Source of the DNA: Candidatus Saccharibacteria bacterium UBA3225
Lineage (GTDB): Bacteria; Patescibacteriota; Saccharimonadia; Saccharimonadales; Saccharimonadaceae
DNA: 32,684 nucleotides
Direction: 5' to 3'
NCBI GenBank assembly: GCA_002363515.1
Contig: DEVX01000014.1
Coordinates: 1 to 32,684 of the forward strand
The notes under the pieces were generated by a model. It saw only the letters and a list, made by a program, of their open reading frames with translations. It was not told the DNA's origin and ran no database searches. Of this stretch, positions 6,162-12,716 are shown piece by piece; the first letter of the stretch is position 1, and every line of letters starts with the position of its first letter. A program made the position numbers and the translations under genes.

Positions 6162-7853
6162 GATAGTGTTGACGTATTTGAGTTTTTCGTCTGGGAAAAG
6201 TTGGTTAAACACACAAACAAATTGCTTGGCTGGATTTTTTGGTAGTTGGCTGTAATTGACACTAGACAATCCGTCTAGGACGTCGCGAATAGCAAAGCCA
6301 AGTAGTTCCCAGTTGGTTTCCACGAAGTCGAAAACCCATGGTTCTACGGCGTTGGTGTAATCGTCGTTTGTGAATGCGTCTTGAACATTTATAGAGGTTT
6401 TATCGGACTCGGTTTTCTTAGTAAGTGCGGAAATAATGTGCTGGTATTTTTTGGAATTGGCAAATTTTTCATCCCAGCTATAAATACTTTTTGTGCGATT
6501 TGCGTAACTGAATAATGTGATTGGCGAGCGTAATAGTTGCGTTAATTCTTCGCTGGGGCTAGTAAGTTTGGCTATTTTTTGGTGTGGATTGGAACATAGC
6601 CATTTGTATCGAAAATTGTCGCGATTGATGGTCAGCTCGCGCATTTTCTTTGCGAGCATACCGATAAGAATGGCGGCGAAGGCAGGATAGGCGCCGTCGG
6701 GATTCTTTTTCCAGCCTTTTTGGGCACGAGCTAGCATGTCGAGGATGATTTTTTCGGCGTATTTGTAGCCACTTTTTAGCTCGATGCTTGGGCCGATCGG
6801 CAGGTATTTTTCGATGAATCGATGTGCATCTACGACGCCGTAGGCGTGAAGCGATTTGCCAACGATTTCTAGGTCTGCAGGTACAATAAGGCGGACAAAC
6901 GAAAGGTTTCTAATGATTGAGAGTAGCGATAATACACGTACGACATCTTCGCCTTGTAATCTGTCTAGGTCGTCAATAATAACGAAAATGACAGCTTCGC
7001 TAGTGGAGTGTTCGTAATGATGATTGATTTCGAGAATAATGTCACTAGAAAGCAAATCGTTGGAGTTGTTCGATAAATTGAGGATGTAATTTAGAACGTT
7101 GACTTTTGGATCGCCGTCAAAATTTTCTATGAGCGAGCTGAGATTTTTGGACTTTTTGATGCACGATTCGATCATAACGTCATTGATGGTCTTGAGAATA
7201 TCATTAATAAACTCGCCGATATTGCCACTATATTTGAATGCGGATTCGTAAATATAGCGATTACTAGCTTTGGTGCTTTCGTTGATGGCGATCAGTAACG
7301 CAGTAGTCTTGCCAGAGCCCCATTTAGAGTTGATGCACAAGATGTTATTATCTGCACTACTATGATTGATGTATTGCGATATGGGCGTAATGCCTTCGTC
7401 AATTAAGGTAGATATAGTATTGCGAGTTTTCTTATTGATTGGCCCTTTGCCATAGATGAAGTCGATGAGTTTTGCGCGGGTGGGCTGCGGCGATTTACTC
7501 CCCCGTCCTTTGAACAGCGCCAAGATGTATTTCTTGTCCCGAATAATAATGTCGGGAAAGATGCGCTTTTTAATCCTTACCGACAAATATGCGGATGTAG
7601 CAATGGTAATGGTGCAGGTAGCCAAATAGAAATTGCCTTTCGTGATGGCTGGGGTATTAAGGATCTTTGGGTAGATAGCTACGAAAATATTGCGAATGGC
7701 GTTAAAAAGACCGTAGAATATTTCTGAAAGCAGCACGAAGCTACAAATGAAAAACGCGGCAATTATAACGGCACCGGAAAATGGCATTCTGCGCTTGGTC
7801 TCATATGGCTTAGTGCAATTATTAGTATGCTTCCGATGGTTGATTTGCGCCAT
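6159..7853 (-). CDS. KAP family P-loop NTPase, membrane-anchored
   Basis: 564 residues. Two hydrophobic segments (about 27-50 and 76-94) precede a P-loop domain with Walker A NSKWGSGKTT at 175-184 and Walker B VIFVIIDDLDRL at 288-299. The Trp-containing GxWGSGKT-type loop and the DDLDR box are characteristic of KAP ATPases, membrane-associated STAND-related enzymes often found in plasmids and defence islands. The C-terminal 200 residues are likely helical and unrecognised. It sits between family A-2 and A-3; partner unknown. No ribosome site: TATAAT ends 6 nt before the ATG at 7853, so the mRNA is predicted leaderless. A role in defence or in sensing is possible by family precedent only. Confidence 0.85.
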   Translation of the reverse strand: MAQINHRKHTNNCTKPYETKRRMPFSGAVIIAAFFICSFVLLSEIFYGLFNAIRNIFVAIYPKILNTPAITKGNFYLATCTITIATSAYLSVRIKKRIFPDIIIRDKKYILALFKGRGSKSPQPTRAKLIDFIYGKGPINKKTRNTISTLIDEGITPISQYINHSSADNNILCINSKWGSGKTTALLIAINESTKASNRYIYESAFKYSGNIGEFINDILKTINDVMIESCIKKSKNLSSLIENFDGDPKVNVLNYILNLSNNSNDLLSSDIILEINHHYEHSTSEAVIFVIIDDLDRLQGEDVVRVLSLLSIIRNLSFVRLIVPADLEIVGKSLHAYGVVDAHRFIEKYLPIGPSIELKSGYKYAEKIILDMLARAQKGWKKNPDGAYPAFAAILIGMLAKKMRELTINRDNFRYKWLCSNPHQKIAKLTSPSEELTQLLRSPITLFSYANRTKSIYSWDEKFANSKKYQHIISALTKKTESDKTSINVQDAFTNDDYTNAVEPWVFDFVETNWELLGFAIRDVLDGLSSVNYSQLPKNPAKQFVCVFNQLFPDEKLKYVNTI

Positions 7854-7859
7854 TCATTA

Positions 7860-7865
7860 ATTATA
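7860..7865 (-). promoter_or_regulatory. -10 box of KAP gene, leaderless
   Basis: TATAAT on the minus strand, 6 nt before the ATG at 7853; no extended TGn and no ribosome site. Confidence 0.6.
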
Positions 7866-7920
7866 AATAGGATGCTTGCGGATGGAAAACATGAGCACGA
7901 TAAATACAATCTGAGTGATC

Positions 7921-7946
7921 ACCCCCCCAACCGAGGGGGTATTTTT
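7921..7946 (+). terminator. Plus-strand terminator-like hairpin without a matching gene
   Basis: ACCCCC/GGGGGT stem with an 8-nt loop followed by ATTTTT on the plus strand. No plus-strand gene precedes it; it may block antisense reading into the A-3 terminator region. Confidence 0.4.
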
Positions 7947-7952
7947 ATGCTT

Positions 7953-7978
7953 AAAAAACACCTCGCTCGGGCGAGGTG
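7953..7978 (-). terminator. Terminator of family A-3
   Basis: Perfect 8-bp stem CACCTCGC/GCGAGGTG, 4-nt loop, six T on the minus strand. Confidence 0.92.
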
Positions 7979-8000
7979 TGGGTTGTTGGGACTAGAAGCG

Positions 8001-8642
8001 TTAGCCGCGAATAACTTCTGACGGCTGGTCGGACCAGAGGGGGCTATCGCGGATCCATTGCTGGCATTTGGAACAGAAATGATCCAGGCCAGTGGCGCTT
8101 CTGTGCTTGATCGGATTCAGGACGCTGGTGCGGCTTGCAAGATTGGCCATAGTGCAGGTCGGGCATTCGCAGTGAATTTGAAGGCCATCGTGGTAGAACG
8201 CATGCCCCATGACGTGTTCTAACAGCAAGGATGTTACCATTTCGACTTCGTCGTCTTTCCAGCCTTCGAGCGATATGACGCCAGAGCCGTTGCTGTAGTA
8301 CTCCGGACCGGTATGACAGGAGTAGCGTACGTACCTTTGCTGCGTTATGACGATGATAACGTCGTAACGGCGTTGATAATCGCTGCTTCTGAGGCCGGAA
8401 AGCTTGCGAGCTACAGACGGCAGGTCTACTACGAAGCCGTTACTGTCAATGTCGCCGTTTCCGACTACCGCAATGTTTGCGTCTTCGGTGTTGCGGATGA
8501 TGTTGCCGGTGCCGATAATATGGAATCGACAGCCTGGTATGGTGCGGGCGCATTCATAGATAGCGGCGACTAGCTGTGCGTTGTGGTGCGCTAAATCTTC
8601 GGTCCAGGCGACAGCAACGTTTAACAAGTCCTTTTTAGCCAT
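8001..8642 (-). CDS. Family A-3: archaemetzincin-like protein lacking the catalytic Glu
   Basis: 213 residues. Ligand-like residues H143-V-M-G-H147, H157-C158, C163-T-M165 and C190-x-x-C193; the HExxH Glu is Val144. The stretch between H147 and H157 (AFYHDGLQI) lacks the usual xxG register, so this copy is more diverged. The domain opens with VAWTEDL, contains IIGTGNII as in A-1, and ends with a LWSDQPS tail like the WVNEPS of A-2 and A-4. Cytoplasmic. Ribosome site AAAGGGGG before the ATG at 8642. Its promoter (8720-8748) lies back to back with that of the family B operon, with only 13 nt between the two -35 boxes, which suggests coordinated or competing expression of the two families (inference). 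Confidence 0.8.
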   Translation of the reverse strand: MAKKDLLNVAVAWTEDLAHHNAQLVAAIYECARTIPGCRFHIIGTGNIIRNTEDANIAVVGNGDIDSNGFVVDLPSVARKLSGLRSSDYQRRYDVIIVITQQRYVRYSCHTGPEYYSNGSGVISLEGWKDDEVEMVTSLLLEHVMGHAFYHDGLQIHCECPTCTMANLASRTSVLNPIKHRSATGLDHFCSKCQQWIRDSPLWSDQPSEVIRG

Positions 8643-8698
8643 TTGGTCCCCCTTTCGTGGCTAGAATCTTTGTGCAGTAATTGTGTCAAAAAAGAACA

Positions 8699-8711
8699 GT
8701 CCCATACGGAC
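8699..8711 (-). other. 5'-end hairpin of A-3 leader
   Basis: GTCC/GGAC stem with a 5-nt loop, immediately inside the predicted mRNA 5' end. Confidence 0.35.
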
Positions 8712-8719
8712 ATGTGAAT

Positions 8720-8748
8720 ATTATGCGATATATATGCGTTTATGTCAA
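8720..8748 (-). promoter_or_regulatory. Promoter of family A-3 (TTGACA-N17-CATAAT)
   Basis: -35 TTGACA at 8743-8748, 17-nt spacer, -10 CATAAT at 8720-8725; same architecture as at A-1 and A-4. Confidence 0.85.
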
Positions 8749-8761
8749 TGGGCCGTGCTTC

Positions 8762-8789
8762 TTGAATTTCGTGTAGAATGTGCTATAAT
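8762..8789 (+). promoter_or_regulatory. Promoter of the family B operon
   Basis: -35 TTGAAT at 8762-8767, 16-nt spacer, extended -10 TGC-TATAAT ending at 8789. About 50 nt of leader precede the first ATG. Confidence 0.75.
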
Positions 8790-8843
8790 ATATGCAGTTA
8801 CTCTAATGCACATTAACAATCTCACACTAAAAGGAGGTGAAAA

Positions 8844-9467
8844 ATGGGAGTTTATTTTGGTATAATGTTGCAAAAAACTGGGCCAAAATTTATGCACTAT
8901 CGGGCGAGCCTTGGTACGCGGCCTATCTTCATATTGGGAGATAAGTTCCCGGAATGCAGTGAGTTTTGGGGATGGCATGACGACTTGTCGATTGAGTATG
9001 TGTCTGACCGTAAGACTCATACATTTGCCGACTACTTGCCTACTCCGCTGCCGAAGTTAGTACATCGCAGGACGGACGATGTCTATTTGGTGTTGGCGCA
9101 GTATAAACGAGGCGAGCATGATGGTGGCTTTGTTACTAGGCCACAAGACCGGTGGCCGGAAGTGATTCGATCTTATAATGATGTTCGTTTTGGCCAAGAT
9201 ACTATTTACAAGGTTATGGTAATAAAAGCTAAAAAAGACGACATGTATCGTCTTGAGGAATCGTTTGTTATAAGGCCCTATGCTGAGTCATTACATATTA
9301 CAACGCTCTATATGGTTTCAAAAAATGGCGTAAAACTGTTCACTGCCGAGACGGACGAGGATCTGTATGAACTCGTGCTTGGTGATGAGACTATATCGCT
9401 GAGCGAGACGGAGAATTATTTCTTAACACATACTGGTTTATATGACTGGGGCCTTATTTATGATTGA
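8844..9467 (+). CDS. Family B-1: orphan MGVYFG protein, first gene of four-gene array
   Basis: 207 residues, not recognised. All four members start M-G-(V/I)-Y-F and share blocks in order: the opening strand, a W-containing WGWHDDL near 40-46, a hydrophobic strand DDVYLVLA, a charged KKDDM turn, and TLYMVSKNGVKLFT followed by an acidic helix. The pattern suggests a soluble beta-rich alpha/beta fold; no signal peptide, membrane segment, conserved Cys or obvious catalytic triad. B-1 and B-2 are the closest pair (shared FPECSEFWGW). The start is fixed by AAAAGGAGGTGAAAA directly before the ATG. The gene heads a plus-strand operon bounded by a promoter (8762-8789) and a terminator (11348-11372). 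Function unknown. Confidence 0.8.
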   Translation: MGVYFGIMLQKTGPKFMHYRASLGTRPIFILGDKFPECSEFWGWHDDLSIEYVSDRKTHTFADYLPTPLPKLVHRRTDDVYLVLAQYKRGEHDGGFVTRPQDRWPEVIRSYNDVRFGQDTIYKVMVIKAKKDDMYRLEESFVIRPYAESLHITTLYMVSKNGVKLFTAETDEDLYELVLGDETISLSETENYFLTHTGLYDWGLIYD

Positions 9468-9527
9468 TGTAGTTAGGGCCTAGCTTGAAACGCCAATGTT
9501 CATTTTTGCACTAAAGGAGATGAAAGG

Positions 9528-10094
9528 ATGGGGGTTTATTTCGGCATATCGCTGCTGAAAACTGAGACAAATTATGGTTATAATACGGCAAAGTTGGGTG
9601 AGCGGGACATCTTTGCGCTAGATGGCCAATTCCCGGAATGTAGTGAGTTTTGGGGATGGTACGGCGACTTATCAATTGATTCTCCGTCTGGCATTCCGTT
9701 ACCAAAGCTGACACACTCTCAAACAGACTATACTTATTTAGTCCTGGTGAGATGTCTGCGAGACGGACTTGCGCCCAGCATGATTACAAAGCCGAAAGAT
9801 CAGCAGTCCGAAATAATTCGATCTTACGAACGCATTCGTTTGTACGAAAACGTTTTTTGGGACGTTTTGGTGTTTGGAGCTCGAAAAGACGATATGTTTT
9901 GCTATATTGGGCTAAACAATTTAACACTCTATATGGTTTCAGAAAATGGCGTAAAGTCCTTTACTTCTAAAACGTATGACGACTTGCGCGAATGTGTACT
10001 CAGCGACAGGACCATGCCGCTGAGCGAGAAAGTGAAGAATTCCTTGAGTTCATTTGGCCCTAGATACTGGTGTCCTGTTTATCCTGAAAAGTAA
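9528..10094 (+). CDS. Family B-2: orphan MGVYFG protein
   Basis: 188 residues. Nearly the same first seven residues as B-1 (MGVYFGI), the same FPECSEFWGW block and a WYGDLSID stretch, DYTYLVLV, GARKDDM and TLYMVSENGVKSFT. Relative to B-1 it lacks about 16 residues after the WGW block and a few before TLYMVS, so loops vary while the strands are kept. The 60-nt gap to B-1 carries CACTAAAGGAGATGAAAGG before the ATG, a near copy of the B-1 ribosome site with its upstream bases, so the duplicated unit included the translation start region. Soluble; function unknown. Confidence 0.8.
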   Translation: MGVYFGISLLKTETNYGYNTAKLGERDIFALDGQFPECSEFWGWYGDLSIDSPSGIPLPKLTHSQTDYTYLVLVRCLRDGLAPSMITKPKDQQSEIIRSYERIRLYENVFWDVLVFGARKDDMFCYIGLNNLTLYMVSENGVKSFTSKTYDDLRECVLSDRTMPLSEKVKNSLSSFGPRYWCPVYPEK

Positions 10095-10139
10095 TGGTAA
10101 TGCTTATCGACAACTCTACACTAAAAAGGAGGTGAAAAG

Positions 10140-10682
10140 ATGGGTATTTATTTCGATGTTCCGTTAACCGTAGGCGACAGGCCTGGTTGTGGCGTGGGGT
10201 TCTATTTTCACAGTTCCCTTATCCTGCTGGCAGATAAGACTTTCGCCGAAGAGCCATTGGCTCGGTGGCGGCCGGACTTATCCCTGCAAGTCAATCCCGA
10301 TGGGCGTCTGCTGGTTTCTCGCCAGAAAAGTGATGATACTTACCTGGTTCTTGCGACTCTTTGCGGTAAAGGCTATGCGCGCAATGAAGAAATAAAAACA
10401 ACGCGTAGGAGTAGCAAGTCGGTAAAAGTTCTGTATTCCGTAAAAGGAGTTAAGGCTTATGGGGGCGTATACGACATTGCGGTACTGAAGGTATGCAAGG
10501 GGGATTTTCTGTGCGTTAGTGACTTCGATTATTCACGAAGGGTGGTATATATTGTAGCGGATGATGGCTCCGTAATCGCCGATAGCAGGCTTGATCGCGT
10601 GACAGAGTGGCGAGATTCACCATATCTGAGCAGGTTGTCTACGGAAGGCGAAACTGTTCTTTGGTCACTTTTATCTGAGTGA
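10140..10682 (+). CDS. Family B-3: orphan MGIYFD protein, diverged
   Basis: 180 residues. Opens MGIYFDVPL and keeps the strand pattern: WRPDLSL for WGWHDDLS, DDTYLVLATL, VCKGDFLCV for the KKDDM turn, and VVYIVADDGSVIAD for TLYMVSKNGVK. Overall identity to B-1 and B-2 is low outside these blocks, pointing to an older duplication or fast evolution. The preceding 45 nt hold CACTAAAAAGGAGGTGAAAAG before the ATG, again the family-specific initiation region. GC content appears higher than in B-1. Soluble; function unknown. Confidence 0.78.
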   Translation: MGIYFDVPLTVGDRPGCGVGFYFHSSLILLADKTFAEEPLARWRPDLSLQVNPDGRLLVSRQKSDDTYLVLATLCGKGYARNEEIKTTRRSSKSVKVLYSVKGVKAYGGVYDIAVLKVCKGDFLCVSDFDYSRRVVYIVADDGSVIADSRLDRVTEWRDSPYLSRLSTEGETVLWSLLSE

Positions 10683-10695
10683 GGGAGGAGAAAAA

Positions 10696-11319
10696 ATGGG
10701 AGTTTATTTTGGCACGCCGTGCCATGTGAAGAATGGGCTCGTTTACTCTTGGGGCCAGGTTATTGCGAAGGCGGATTCCTCTCTGGAGGGCGAGTTCAAT
10801 GGGTGGCATGATGGCTTGATTTTTGAGCAGGCGCCACTTTCGCCGTTTGGTGCATCATACAGTTCTTTGCTTTTACTGAAGCCGTCGGATGCGAATGAAA
10901 TGTTCGTCATTCTGAAGAAGGATTACTTCTTTGGCTTTCTAAAGCGGGATTCTGTCATAGAGCTCAGGGGGCAACATGCAAAAACCCTTAATGTTGTGCG
11001 CAGAGAGGAGGATATTGACCTTTATGCGGACAACGAAGCGGTAGTCAGTGATATTGCCATTGCAGAACTTCGCAATAAGAACATGGTTTGCGTGATCAGC
11101 CCTCAATATGTGTGTAGTCTGTTCTTTGCGCTGGAGGGGCGCATCGGATTCGTGCAAAGTAATTATTATTCTTTGCACGATAAATTAAAAGATGATCAGG
11201 CTTTTCTGGCAAGCGGTCTGGGGGAGTATCTAGATTTTAGATACAATGACTGTATCTACGAGTGCTGGGATGATGTGAGCTTTGTGCCGACAAGAAAACG
11301 GCGCGAGAAAAAGCATTGA
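10696..11319 (+). CDS. Family B-4: orphan MGVYFG protein with basic tail
   Basis: 207 residues. Opens MGVYFGTPC, has FNGWHDGL for the WGWHDDL block, then MFVILKKD and LRNKNMVCV at the equivalent strand and turn, so it is the most diverged member. The last ten residues are strongly basic (TRKRREKKH), absent from the others; this could bind nucleic acid or membrane (inference). It follows B-3 by only 13 nt with GGAGGAG before the ATG, so the two are tightly coupled. A terminator follows at 11348-11372. Confidence 0.75.
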   Translation: MGVYFGTPCHVKNGLVYSWGQVIAKADSSLEGEFNGWHDGLIFEQAPLSPFGASYSSLLLLKPSDANEMFVILKKDYFFGFLKRDSVIELRGQHAKTLNVVRREEDIDLYADNEAVVSDIAIAELRNKNMVCVISPQYVCSLFFALEGRIGFVQSNYYSLHDKLKDDQAFLASGLGEYLDFRYNDCIYECWDDVSFVPTRKRREKKH

Positions 11320-11347
11320 GCCTTTTTTGTTTTAGAGTAATGTTTAT

Positions 11348-11372
11348 TCCCGCACGGATGTGCGGGATTTTT
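11348..11372 (+). terminator. Terminator of the family B operon
   Basis: Perfect 8-bp stem TCCCGCAC/GTGCGGGA, loop GGAT, then TTTTT on the plus strand. Confidence 0.92.
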
Positions 11373-11421
11373 CATGGAGTTAAAAAGTCCGGTAATACAT
11401 AATATGTTAGCAAGAAGCAAT

Positions 11422-11448
11422 AAAAACCTCCGTCGATCTTGACGGAGG
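11422..11448 (-). terminator. Terminator of family A-4
   Basis: Stem CCTCCGTC/GACGGAGG with a 6-nt loop and TTTTT on the minus strand; same stem as the A-2 terminator, so the duplicated unit included it. Confidence 0.9.
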
Positions 11449-11468
11449 TGATTGGTTTTTGGTGAAGG

Positions 11469-12110
11469 TTAATTGTACTCGGAAATGAACGACGGTTCGT
11501 TTACCCAGATACGTCCTTCACGCATCTTTTGCGTGCATTTTTCGCAGAAGCAACTCTCTTTTGCGGTGTACGGAGGAAAGCTTAAGATGAACTCGCGCTG
11601 AGTCATTGCATGCATAGCGCAATATGGACTGCTGCAATGTGGCTCTTCGTCATACCCAAGAAGAATGTGGCCGAGCGCATGCTTAAGCATAACGGATACG
11701 GCTTTGCGGATCTCTTCGTCGTCTCTGCATGGTTCGAGCGAGACAATTGCGGCGCGAGTGTCATAATCGTCGTAGCGGCGATCGTTTTCTCCCGATATGG
11801 GCTGACGTGTGAAGACTATGGTGATGTTGCGTAACTCGAGATCCATAATTTCCCACGTAAGATCATCGGTCACGAAATCTGATCTGATTACCCAGCCGCG
11901 ATCCTGATCCATCCGAATGTAGTTCCTGATATATGAATCAGTATCCTTAAAATCCTTAAAGTCTTTGCCGCAGGGTAAAAGACGAAAATTGAAACCAGGC
12001 AGTGATTCTGCGCACTCCTGCGCAGCGCTCTCGAACACGTCTCGATATTTTTCCAGTTCCGAAGTCCAAGCTATAAGTGTTGGCCTGCACCATCTTCCAA
12101 AATAAAGCAT
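11469..12110 (-). CDS. Family A-4: archaemetzincin-like protein lacking the catalytic Glu
   Basis: 213 residues from the ATG at 12110; an open extension of 40 codons upstream runs through the promoter, and AAAGGGGGC-ATTT sits directly before this ATG, so the shorter form is chosen. Ligand-like residues H144-A-L-G-H148, H158-C159, C164-A-M166, C189-x-x-C192; the HExxH Glu is Ala145. Closely related to A-2, including leader, ribosome site and terminator stem. It is convergent to the family B operon, the two terminators lying about 50 nt apart. A 64-bp relic of a related copy lies upstream of its promoter. Cytoplasmic; function unknown. Confidence 0.82.
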   Translation of the reverse strand: MLYFGRWCRPTLIAWTSELEKYRDVFESAAQECAESLPGFNFRLLPCGKDFKDFKDTDSYIRNYIRMDQDRGWVIRSDFVTDDLTWEIMDLELRNITIVFTRQPISGENDRRYDDYDTRAAIVSLEPCRDDEEIRKAVSVMLKHALGHILLGYDEEPHCSSPYCAMHAMTQREFILSFPPYTAKESCFCEKCTQKMREGRIWVNEPSFISEYN

Positions 12111-12163
12111 AAATGCCCCCTTTCTTTTTTCTACGTGAAGAGTTGCGTTATGGAAAAGTTCTA

Positions 12164-12175
12164 CCTCGCATGAGG
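12164..12175 (-). other. 5'-end hairpin of A-4 leader
   Basis: CCTC-GCAT-GAGG at the predicted mRNA start; equivalent to the A-2 hairpin, with stem kept and loop changed. Confidence 0.4.
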
Positions 12176-12183
12176 CTATATTT

Positions 12184-12212
12184 ATTATGATGTAATAATG
12201 CGCTTTTGTCAA
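12184..12212 (-). promoter_or_regulatory. Promoter of family A-4 (TTGACA-N17-CATAAT)
   Basis: -35 TTGACA at 12207-12212, 17-nt spacer, -10 CATAAT at 12184-12189. Confidence 0.85.
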
Positions 12213-12247
12213 GGTGGGGTCAAAAGTCAATTTAAGTATGAAAATAC

Positions 12248-12311
12248 TTTCGCCGCAGGATAAAAGACGAAAATTGAAACCAGGCAGTAATTCTGCACAC
12301 TCCTGTGTAGC
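12248..12311 (-). pseudogene. Relic of a fifth family A gene
   Basis: About 62 bp match 11970-12033 inside A-4 with six or seven mismatches, nearly all G/C to A/T transitions, and one indel. The minus-strand translation QECAELLPGFNFRLLSCGE matches A-4 residues 31-49 (QECAESLPGFNFRLLPCGK). Nothing else of the gene remains. The fragment abuts the A-4 promoter, so a tandem copy appears to have been lost by recombination, or a partial duplication has decayed. Confidence 0.85.
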
Positions 12312-12348
12312 ATCCCCGCCGAAGCCACGCCGGATTCTCCGGCAGGTT

Positions 12349-12678
12349 TCACATCAAGGCTCTGAATGCCTCCGTGCTGTCGGGATAGCATCCATCACAT
12401 TCCGTCACAGTCACCGTTTCCTTAAGATCACACACTCTCACACCGTCTATCCGCGCATTTTCAAGCAGTTCTTGTTTTGTATTATACTCATCTTTGTCAA
12501 AATAAAACCTGACATTTTTATATGTATTTCCGTCATCTCCGTAGACGCCGATCTCGTGCTTTTTGTTTTTATAAATAAAGTCTATATTACAGCAGATTCC
12601 CATCGCAAATTCTTCATCAATAACGCGAAACAATACAGATACAGGGCTCTCTACGCTTTTGGATTTAAAAAACAACAT
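12349..12678 (-). CDS. Orphan small protein
   Basis: 109 residues, not recognised. Mixed alpha/beta appearance with alternating hydrophobic strands (MGICCNIDFIYKNKKHEIGVYG, YKNVRFYFDKDEY) and a C-terminal Cys pair in ECDGC; no signal or membrane segment. The region 12312-12348 between the A relic and this gene contains a small GCCGGA/TCCGGC inverted repeat without a T-run. The start at 12678 has no ribosome site but TGG-TACAAT lies 6 nt upstream, as in the other leaderless genes, which supports it being expressed. Confidence 0.6.
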   Translation of the reverse strand: MLFFKSKSVESPVSVLFRVIDEEFAMGICCNIDFIYKNKKHEIGVYGDDGNTYKNVRFYFDKDEYNTKQELLENARIDGVRVCDLKETVTVTECDGCYPDSTEAFRALM

Positions 12679-12684
12679 ATATTA

Positions 12685-12693
12685 ATTGTACCA
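12685..12693 (-). promoter_or_regulatory. Extended -10 of 12349 gene, leaderless
   Basis: TGG-TACAAT on the minus strand, 6 nt before the ATG at 12678. Confidence 0.5.
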
Positions 12694-12716
12694 TGTTCGG
12701 ATGTGCACATATTGAA

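Noticed and set aside
8001..8642. Family A as active metallopeptidases
   Set aside because: No copy has HExxH; the second motif position is Ile, Val, Val or Ala.
9511..9714. Minus-strand frames inside the family B operon
   Set aside because: Antisense shadows; the plus-strand genes have consistent ribosome sites and paralog support.
12111..12230. 40-codon extension of family A-4
   Set aside because: The extension contains the leader, the -10 and the -35 boxes shared with A-1 and A-3.
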